NCBI GenBank assembly: GCA_024226105.1
Contig: JAAELZ010000875.1
Coordinates: forward strand, 1-10,783
Source: Pseudomonadota bacterium
GTDB lineage: Bacteria; Pseudomonadota; Gammaproteobacteria; Arenicellales; Poriferihabitantaceae
Direction: 5' to 3'
Length of the DNA: 10,783 bases
Shown here piece by piece: positions 5,808 through 10,783 of the stretch (positions are counted from its first letter, which is position 1; each line of letters starts with the position of its first letter). The notes under the pieces were generated by a model. It made no database searches and was not told where the DNA came from. It saw only the letters and a list, made by a program, of their open reading frames with translations. The translations under genes were made by a program, and so were the position numbers.

Positions 5808-6518
5808 TTATCTGGATTTGAGCTTGTTGCTAAGGCTGTCTAATGCCGTTTTTAGTTCAGGGTACGAATATGAGGCGGCGAGTCTATCTAACAACGCCAG
5901 TTGTTGCACCGTTTTTAGTTGGCTGGATTGCAAATACCGGCCAAAAAAAGATTCGATTCCGCTCTGTTTAATGAGTTGGTAGTCTTGCGGGTAGCGCAGG
6001 ATATTGCGAAAGAACTTTTCCCGATCTTCGACAGAGATCGCTTTTTTACGCAATTTTGTGGATTGAAAATCGATCAGTGCGAAACGCGAATTCGGTTGCC
6101 AAATGATGTTCCCAAGATGAAAACCTTTAAAAAATACGCCCTGATGGTGTAGCCGGCAAATATAGCCCGGCAAGCGGGCCACAGCCTCACTTTGTTTCTC
6201 CGGGTCGGTATCAAGCGCTCTGATAGAGGAGCCCGGTATCAGGGGGTAAACCACAAAATGTAATTTCATTTCCCGGCATCGCCCCAGTGATTCGACCGTA
6301 GCAGCATCCAGGTCCAGTCGCGCGAGTCGTTCTGAGGTGCGCTGAAACCTGAGCGCATACGGAACCAGGAAGTTGGAAGTCAGGCGTCGTTTTGGCCGGA
6401 ATACTTTGACTATTTTATTCTCGGGTGTCAGGTAAACGCGGGGTCCCTGGCGCCCGGGTTCCAGCACCTTGGCATCCTTTACCTCCTGTTCAAATTCTGT
6501 CTGGGTGAAATTGTCCAT
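5808..6518 (-). CDS. Divergent WaaP/InaA-type (lipopolysaccharide kinase-like) protein, possible pseudokinase
   Basis: This 236-residue protein has the outline of a small eukaryotic-like kinase of the Kdo/WaaP/InaA group. A beta-3 lysine candidate is Lys38 in KIVKVF (35-40). A hinge-like VVYPLIPG lies at 89-96. The catalytic-loop region is LHHQGVFFKGFHLGN (123-137), and the metal-binding DFG-like site is LIDF with Asp150. In an active kinase the loop would read HxDxHxxN. Here the Asp position is Gly132 and the first His is Phe130, while His134 and Asn137 remain. From unverified memory, proteins annotated as toluene tolerance or InaA-like in Pseudomonas show similar loss at this site, so it may be a family trait. 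No signal peptide or membrane segment is seen. AGGA directly abuts the ATG, which is too close for a normal ribosome binding site. It is coupled to the methyltransferase downstream, and a role in envelope sugar modification is inferred only. Confidence 0.75.
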   Translation of the reverse strand: MDNFTQTEFEQEVKDAKVLEPGRQGPRVYLTPENKIVKVFRPKRRLTSNFLVPYALRFQRTSERLARLDLDAATVESLGRCREMKLHFVVYPLIPGSSIRALDTDPEKQSEAVARLPGYICRLHHQGVFFKGFHLGNIIWQPNSRFALIDFQSTKLRKKAISVEDREKFFRNILRYPQDYQLIKQSGIESFFGRYLQSSQLKTVQQLALLDRLAASYSYPELKTALDSLSNKLKSR

Positions 6519-6636
6519 TCCTGAGGTTTATGTATCGCATTTTAACGGGCGCGTATTTTAACCTAAATCCCTCAGTTGATCGCTGTTTGCGGCTCTAACA
6601 CTCCCTTCACGATGTTCAACCAAGGTTTTCAGATTT

Positions 6637-6656
6637 AACCAAAGTTGATTTTGGTT
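6637..6656. terminator. Hairpin directly after the ROK kinase stop codon
   Basis: AACCAAA (6637-6643) and TTTGGTT (6650-6656) are perfect complements with a six-base loop, starting immediately after the ROK gene stop. On the minus strand the stem is followed by AAATCTG rather than a T-run, and the stem is AT-rich, so it is a weak candidate terminator or an mRNA 3'-end stabiliser. The rest of the gap to 6519 holds two ATTTTAAC repeats 17 bases apart on the plus strand (TAAAAT on the minus strand). Either could be the -10 of a promoter for the kinase-like gene, but no matching -35 stands out. Confidence 0.4.
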
Positions 6657-7556
6657 TTATATCTTATTGCCGGGTGAATTCCACAACCAGGCGGCTCCGC
6701 GCACACCTGAGCTGTCACCGTGCTGGTTCTTTACGATACGCGTACGCAGGGTATCGCTGAAGATATGCTGTTTGAGTGTACGAACGCCGTCGTCGTATAA
6801 AGAATCAATATTGGATAAACCACCGCCCAGGACCACAACATCAGGATCGAGAATATTAATAACACTGGCCAGAGCGCGCGCGAAATGAGCGTGATAGTGT
6901 TCCAGGGCCGTTTTTGCAGCGGGCTCATTATCTAATCCACGTTCAGCTATTTCTTTTGCGCCTGCTGCCCCCCTGCCACCGGCGTACTGCCAGGTTTTGA
7001 CTAATCCCGGGCCGGATAAATAGGTTTCTACGCAGTCCCGTCGGCCACAGTAACAGGGGCGTCCTTGTGAGCCAAGCGGGTTGTGCCCCCACTCACCGGT
7101 ATTGTTCTGCGCGCCGTTGATCAGTTTACCATCGGCAACGATACCGCCGCCTGTTCCGGTCCCGAGGATGACGCCAAATACAAGCTGTGCGCCACTGGCT
7201 GCACCGTCTGTTGCTTCTGAAAGTGCAAAACAATTGGCGTCGTTTGCTATTCGGATCTCTCTGTTCAGCAGGCAGTTCAGGTCTGCCAGAACCGGTTTTC
7301 CATTCAGACATACGGTATTCGAGTTGCGCATCAATGCCGTGAGCGGCGACAATGAGCCGGGAGTTCCTATACCGACCTGGCAGGGGGTGCCTGCCCGGGT
7401 TTCAAGTTCCAAAACCAGAGCGGCGATATTTTGCAAAACGGTATTATAACCCCGGACCTGGGGAGTGGCTCTGCGCAGTCGATGAATGATTTGGCCCTGA
7501 TCGTTCAGAACGATGCCTTCGGTTTTGGTGCCGCCCAGGTCTATGCCAATTCTCAT
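6657..7556 (-). CDS. mak: ROK family sugar kinase, Mak-type fructokinase
   Basis: This 299-residue enzyme is predicted to phosphorylate a hexose, most likely fructose, at C6 with ATP in the cytoplasm. It matches E. coli Mak (302 aa) closely from memory, for example MRIGIDLGGTKTE at the N-terminus, NILDPDVVVLGGG (234-246) and HGDSSGVRGAAWLW near the end. Other marks are the phosphate loop DLGGTK (6-11), catalytic Asp106 in NDAN, the GEWGHNP ROK signature (154-160) with zinc ligand His158, and the cysteine cluster C168, C170, C175. The usual CxCGxxGCxE motif reads CYCGRRDCVE, with Asp replacing a Gly next to a zinc cysteine; the ligands themselves are intact. It starts 12 bases after the upstream GTPase stop, so it is probably the third gene of that operon. 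Substrate assignment is by similarity only. Confidence 0.9.
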   Translation of the reverse strand: MRIGIDLGGTKTEGIVLNDQGQIIHRLRRATPQVRGYNTVLQNIAALVLELETRAGTPCQVGIGTPGSLSPLTALMRNSNTVCLNGKPVLADLNCLLNREIRIANDANCFALSEATDGAASGAQLVFGVILGTGTGGGIVADGKLINGAQNNTGEWGHNPLGSQGRPCYCGRRDCVETYLSGPGLVKTWQYAGGRGAAGAKEIAERGLDNEPAAKTALEHYHAHFARALASVINILDPDVVVLGGGLSNIDSLYDDGVRTLKQHIFSDTLRTRIVKNQHGDSSGVRGAAWLWNSPGNKI

Positions 7557-7568
7557 TTGTTGAGCAGC

Positions 7569-8876
7569 TTAACCGCTCTGGTCAGCGCTTTTTAAAACCC
7601 GCCGGATTTCAGTTTTGGCGTTCTGGATGACAGAATCTCTATCCAGATCCGCCAGGATTTTTTTGACCACCAGTTTCGGCCCCGCAGTTCCCCATGATTT
7701 ACCTTTGGCGAGATACGCTTCGGCCGCTTCACCCACCACCAGGGTACTGTACCAGGCGACACCGCCCTGGGCGACGCCGGTCACCACGGTTGAAATCCCG
7801 GCCGTTGATATCTTTAATGCCGAAGAGGCGAGGTGAATCGCCCAGAAAGTTCCGTAGAGGGCGAGCATTTGCCCCGCAATACTTTTAATCAAATCCCCGG
7901 CCTCCGCTTTTGTCATCGGCAAGCCGTATATACGTGACAGGTGGATAACCATGCCCACATCAATCGCAGCGGCCGCCAATAAATCAGCAACCGGCAACGG
8001 GTTTAGTGCGACCGCGATGCCTTTGGATATGCAATAAAGGCGGATTGTTTCCTGCCCCAGAGATTCGCGCGCCTGGATAATTTTTTGCCCCAGTTGAGCG
8101 CTTAGATTGCCTGCGAATAAGCTGGCGTTTAAGGCGCTAAGGGTTTTGCCTTCGGTTTCAATGATCTCCCACAACCTGGTTTGCAAGGCGTTTATATCTG
8201 CTGGTCTGCTGCGTTGGCTTTGTACTTCATTGCCGTGTTCGTCCAGGCGAATAAGCGTTTGATCTGGCGGCGATGCAGCCGCGAACAAAATATTTTTCGG
8301 GTCAATCATGCCCGAAACCTTGTCGATAATGCTTTGCTTTAAAATCGCCTGTTGTGCTTGCGTGTATTGATCCGCCTTATTGATGATCAGCACCATCGGT
8401 CGCGCCGTCACGAGCAATGCCTTCAAAGCCAGCATTTCGATTTCTGTGATATCGCCATCCACTACGAACAGCACCAGGTCGGCGACTTGCGCCGCGTCCA
8501 GCGCGAGTTGTTCCCGGGCATCTCCGTAGGCTTCATTGATGCCGGGGGTGTCAATTAAAAACACGCCATCGGCTTCACGTGTTTGCCATTCTGCCTGGCG
8601 GGTCTGAGTGGTTTCACCATGCAATACGCTGACTGAGAACAGATTTTCACCGATCAGCGCATTTAATAATGAGGATTTGCCGACACTAACGCGCCCAAAT
8701 ACCACAATGTGAAGGTGCTGGTTCTCGAGCCGGGCAAGCATTTCGCCAAGCTTTGCATATTCACTTTGTAGTGCGCCTCGAACCGAAGCTGGAACACGTT
8801 TGTCGTGCAGCATCTGCGTAAGGCTTTCTTTGGCAAGAGTCAGATCGCTACCCTGGTGTTGAGCATCTTTAATCAT
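7569..8876 (-). CDS. Era/dynamin-like GTPase with C-terminal DUF697-type region
   Basis: This 435-residue protein has a ~55-residue helical N-terminus, a GTPase domain and a hydrophobic C-terminal region. The P-loop is GRVSVGKS (61-68), a G2 Thr candidate lies in GETT (87-90), G3 is DTPG (109-112), G4 is NKAD (166-169) and a G5-like FAAAS lies at 198-202. A segment after the core carries GNE...RPADINAL (215-231), and the same pattern is found in the upstream paralog. Residues ~283-350 (VALNPLPVADLL, then IHLSRIYGLP) look like DUF697, a helical, partly membrane-associating domain. The hydrophobic stretches at 296-312 and 333-385 could dip into the membrane, but no clean signal or anchor is present. 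The start overlaps the end of the upstream GTPase by 8 bases. The specific cellular role is unknown. Membrane stress or remodelling is inferred from related GTPases. Confidence 0.88.
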   Translation of the reverse strand: MIKDAQHQGSDLTLAKESLTQMLHDKRVPASVRGALQSEYAKLGEMLARLENQHLHIVVFGRVSVGKSSLLNALIGENLFSVSVLHGETTQTRQAEWQTREADGVFLIDTPGINEAYGDAREQLALDAAQVADLVLFVVDGDITEIEMLALKALLVTARPMVLIINKADQYTQAQQAILKQSIIDKVSGMIDPKNILFAAASPPDQTLIRLDEHGNEVQSQRSRPADINALQTRLWEIIETEGKTLSALNASLFAGNLSAQLGQKIIQARESLGQETIRLYCISKGIAVALNPLPVADLLAAAAIDVGMVIHLSRIYGLPMTKAEAGDLIKSIAGQMLALYGTFWAIHLASSALKISTAGISTVVTGVAQGGVAWYSTLVVGEAAEAYLAKGKSWGTAGPKLVVKKILADLDRDSVIQNAKTEIRRVLKSADQSG

Positions 8877-10380
8877 GGTGTTGTTTTTCCTTGTACCGAC
8901 TGGCCTCGAACACCAGTTTCGCCAGTTCCGCGGCCCTGCCCGGCAGGTTCTGGCCCTGCATGTTCTGGTTTAAATAATCCCCAAAACTGATTGCTGCCGG
9001 GATGGGTTTTAAAGCGCCACGCTGGCGCAGGGTTTTATGCACGGCATGCCCAAGGGCGTCAAATATAAGGCCGTAGGCAAAGGCATGCGTCAAACCGCCG
9101 CTTACCGTACCGACGCCTGGAAATGCTTTCATCGCATTTCCGGCAACCGCGAGTAATAGCGGGACGGTTTTCTTTATCTGGCCCTGGCTGAAATCGAAAA
9201 ACTGGTCGATATCGAGGGTTTTAACCGGTGTGTCATACAGTTTGCACAGTTGTTTAACCATCGCCGTGCCGACGATGCCCTGAATGATTAAATCGCTGCC
9301 GGGGCTGAGCGAGGCCAGCGCGCCGAAAATGGCTTTTCGGGTGGAAGATTTTACAATTTTTTCGCCTTCGAGTTGCCGGTGCGCCAGGGTGGCTTCATCC
9401 AGTTTCTGCTTGATCAGCACAAAAACGCTGACGTCGCGCAGCAGGTTGAGCTGTTCGGATTGCACATCGATCTGCTCCTGGATAGCGAACGCGAGTGCGT
9501 TTACGTCCGGAATACGTGGTCGTGTCCGGCTGCGCTCCTCCCCATCAGCCCCTATTTGAATCACTTCTTCTTCGCCGCCGGATTGCACAAAAGCGAGGGT
9601 TATGTGTTCTGACTGCTTGAGTCGAATACGAAGACTTTTCTCGATCAATTTCCTGTCCGTGTTACTAAGACGGTCGCTCTTATTTATACAGATTATCAGG
9701 GGTTTATTGTAGTTGAGCAGGTGGAATACATCCTCAAGCTGGCTGCGGCTGAGATCTGATTCGCACACATAAATGACCAGCTGCGCACGTCGGGCTTCTT
9801 CCTCAATCAGTGTCTCAAGTTCGCTTCCGGCTTCATTTTGGCCGGGCAGGTCGGAGAGCACCAGTTCATCGCCCGCGCTACTTTTCCACAGGTATTGTTT
9901 TATTTCCTGTGTTGAACCCGCGCGCACGCTGATATCCACTTTTGCCTCGGGTAACAGCGCTTTAATAATAGAAGATTTCCCCGTGCTGACGTCACCAAAC
10001 AGGGCAACATAAATTCTGCCACTGGCTTTGCGCGCATTGAGTTCGATCAGTTCCTGTTGAAGGCCTTCAGTATTGATTCCAATGTTCTCTGCTTGCTCCA
10101 GCTGAGTATTGAGTTGCTTCTCATTTAGAGGTGTATCGGAATGAGGAGCACGGGGTGCTTGCGGACGCAGGATTTTGTAAATCAGCCAGAAGCTACCCAG
10201 GATGAACAGTATTATCAGCGCGGTATAGGTATAAAATAACGGTTTGGGGACGCTCTGCATACGTTCCCAGACCTCCAGTGCATTGCGTGTAGCAAAAAAA
10301 ACAAAGATCAGAAACAGCGAGGCCACAATAAATGTCAGCAGCGCAAGCAGGCGGCGGGTCTTTTTCCCGGGTTGGTCCAT
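8869..10380 (-). CDS. Membrane-anchored GTPase with DUF697-like C-terminal region
   Basis: This 503-residue protein has two N-terminal transmembrane helices (about 11-30 and 50-69) after a basic KKTRR. By the positive-inside rule both ends would be cytoplasmic, holding the GTPase on the inner face of the cytoplasmic membrane. The P-loop is GDVSTGKS (129-136), G3 is DLPG (177-180, Leu in place of the usual Thr) and G4 is NKSD (233-236). The post-core insert GEE...RPRIPDVNAL (280-296) and the region around SLSPGSDLI...LYDTP (357-385) parallel those of the downstream GTPase, so the two are distant paralogs. The frame extends to ATG 10410, but a promoter -10 box abuts that codon (10411-10416), so I choose ATG 10380. 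It is the first gene of the GTPase-GTPase-ROK unit. No strong ribosome binding site precedes either ATG. Function is unknown beyond the domains. Confidence 0.86.
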   Translation of the reverse strand: MDQPGKKTRRLLALLTFIVASLFLIFVFFATRNALEVWERMQSVPKPLFYTYTALIILFILGSFWLIYKILRPQAPRAPHSDTPLNEKQLNTQLEQAENIGINTEGLQQELIELNARKASGRIYVALFGDVSTGKSSIIKALLPEAKVDISVRAGSTQEIKQYLWKSSAGDELVLSDLPGQNEAGSELETLIEEEARRAQLVIYVCESDLSRSQLEDVFHLLNYNKPLIICINKSDRLSNTDRKLIEKSLRIRLKQSEHITLAFVQSGGEEEVIQIGADGEERSRTRPRIPDVNALAFAIQEQIDVQSEQLNLLRDVSVFVLIKQKLDEATLAHRQLEGEKIVKSSTRKAIFGALASLSPGSDLIIQGIVGTAMVKQLCKLYDTPVKTLDIDQFFDFSQGQIKKTVPLLLAVAGNAMKAFPGVGTVSGGLTHAFAYGLIFDALGHAVHKTLRQRGALKPIPAAISFGDYLNQNMQGQNLPGRAAELAKLVFEASRYKEKQHHD

Positions 10381-10410
10381 GATGTGGGTTGTTTGATTAC
10401 AGGCACGCAT

Positions 10411-10438
10411 ATTATGGCAGCGAGTGTGCTCAATTCAA
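10411..10438 (-). promoter_or_regulatory. Sigma-70-type promoter for the GTPase operon
   Basis: On the minus strand, TTGAAT (10438-10433) and CATAAT (10416-10411) are spaced by 16 bases. Transcription would begin near 10404, leaving a ~24-base leader to the ATG at 10380. This makes the upstream in-frame ATG at 10410 unlikely as a start because it would lie before the transcript begins. The promoter stands between the GTPase start and repeat copy B. Confidence 0.55.
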
Positions 10439-10481
10439 TGGAAAAGATTTGCTAAAGGGCGTGGTATGGTTTACAGATTGG

Positions 10482-10604
10482 CCTCCCCCTTTGTTAAAGG
10501 GGGATCGAGGGGGATTTGCGGTGTTTGACTGGTGGGTTATTGCCGCGTGGTTTGTTAAGGGAGTTCAAATCTTCTCCAACCCCTCTTTATCAAAGAGGGG
10601 GGGG
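10482..10604. repeat. REP/BIME-like dispersed repeat, copy B
   Basis: It has the same orientation and architecture as the copy at 2809-2924. The left hairpin is a perfect nine-pair stem, TCCCCCTTT (10484-10492) with AAAGGGGGA (10496-10504), followed by TCGAGGGGGATTT. The right arm AAATCTTCTCCAA leads into a perfect nine-pair hairpin, CCCCTCTTT (10580-10588) with AAAGAGGGG (10592-10600). The ~50-base centre is unrelated to that of copy A. It lies between the oxidoreductase stop and the GTPase promoter, so it may limit read-through between these minus-strand units. The better-paired stems suggest this copy is less decayed than copy A. Confidence 0.88.
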
Positions 10605-10640
10605 CTTGCGGGGATATCAGTTATAGCGTGAGGTTACCTG

Positions 10641-10783
10641 TTATTTTCGTTGCCAGGCGTGAAAACGTTTCAACAGCTTCAGTTGCCAGGTTTTGGTATT
10701 GGCTTTTTTCCAGTTGCCCGCGGCAAATTTCACCGCTTCCATGCGCGTAGGATAAATGTGGATGGTCGACAGAATTTTATTCA
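10641..10783 (-). CDS. C-terminal end of a pyridine nucleotide-disulfide oxidoreductase (mercuric reductase / lipoamide dehydrogenase-like), 5' end outside window
   Basis: The last 46 codons are present and end in TAA at 10643-10641. The segment NKILSTIHIYPT followed by EAVKFAAGNWKKA is characteristic of the C-terminal dimerisation-domain end of FAD-dependent mercuric-reductase-like oxidoreductases, where a closely similar NKILxTIHxYPT...AAGxWK pattern recurs. The partial first codon (xTG) fits the expected Leu before Asn. A basic tail (KLLKRFHAWQRK) follows the conserved part. The active-site cysteines and nucleotide-binding motifs would lie outside the window, so the real substrate cannot be judged. 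From memory, such proteins are often fused to or encoded beside TVP38/DedA-type membrane proteins in gammaproteobacteria. Repeat copy B lies 36 bases downstream. Confidence 0.75.
   Translation of the reverse strand, partial: NKILSTIHIYPTRMEAVKFAAGNWKKANTKTWQLKLLKRFHAWQRK

Noticed and set aside
7081..7449. 122-codon open frame on the plus strand opposite the ROK kinase
   Set aside because: The opposite strand encodes an intact Mak-type kinase, and the antisense product is Pro/Ser/Arg-rich without domains.
10381..10410. Ten-codon N-terminal extension of the membrane-anchored GTPase (start at 10410)
   Set aside because: A good -10 element abuts that ATG, which would place it upstream of the transcription start. 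No ribosome binding site supports it.
2809..10604. Composite transposon bounded by the two repeat copies
   Set aside because: The bounding elements encode no transposase, no target-site duplication is visible, and the enclosed genes are mostly housekeeping. REP-like repeats explain the copies better.

Overview
The window looks like a chromosomal segment of a gammaproteobacterium. RhlE, the Mak-type fructokinase, TrpA/TrpB and the DUF167 protein all read as gammaproteobacterial versions when compared from memory with their E. coli and Pseudomonas counterparts. Base composition looks close to balanced. No tRNA, rRNA, insertion-sequence transposase, phage gene or CRISPR array is visible.

Layout. 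Bases 1-333 (+) are the 3' end of an unrecognised gene entering from the left. It converges on a two-gene minus-strand unit, DUF167 protein (378-656) and GNAT acetyltransferase (663-1142), with a small perfect hairpin between them at 357-374. The GNAT gene is divergent from the RNA helicase gene rhlE (1366-2745, +). After rhlE, everything from 2948 to 10783 is coded on the minus strand. In transcription order, right to left: a pyridine nucleotide-disulfide oxidoreductase of which only the C-terminus is present (10641-10783); a membrane-anchored GTPase (8869-10380) overlapping a second, soluble GTPase (7569-8876); a Mak-like ROK sugar kinase (6657-7556); a 138-base gap; a divergent WaaP/InaA-type kinase-like protein (5808-6518) and a SAM methyltransferase (5116-5805) two bases apart; a 115-base gap with a good promoter; then trpB (3774-5000) and trpA (2948-3772), one base apart.

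How the genes work together. TrpB and TrpA form tryptophan synthase, the last two steps of tryptophan synthesis. The two GTPases share GTP-binding motifs, a distinctive insert after the GTPase core and a DUF697-like C-terminal region. They overlap by 8 bases and read as a paralogous pair that may act together at the inner membrane. The ROK kinase follows 12 bases later and is probably co-transcribed, although no functional link is evident. The kinase-like protein and the methyltransferase form a tightly coupled pair, possibly for envelope or lipopolysaccharide modification.

Most notable. (1) The tandem GTPase pair. (2) Two copies of an approximately 120-base REP/BIME-like element (2809-2924 and 10482-10604), in the same orientation, bracketing the whole seven-gene minus-strand block. 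(3) A kinase-like protein with Gly where the catalytic-loop Asp should be. (4) A palindrome in the short trpBA leader, just before the trpB start. None of these proves a new system. The GTPase pair is the best candidate for something under-described.
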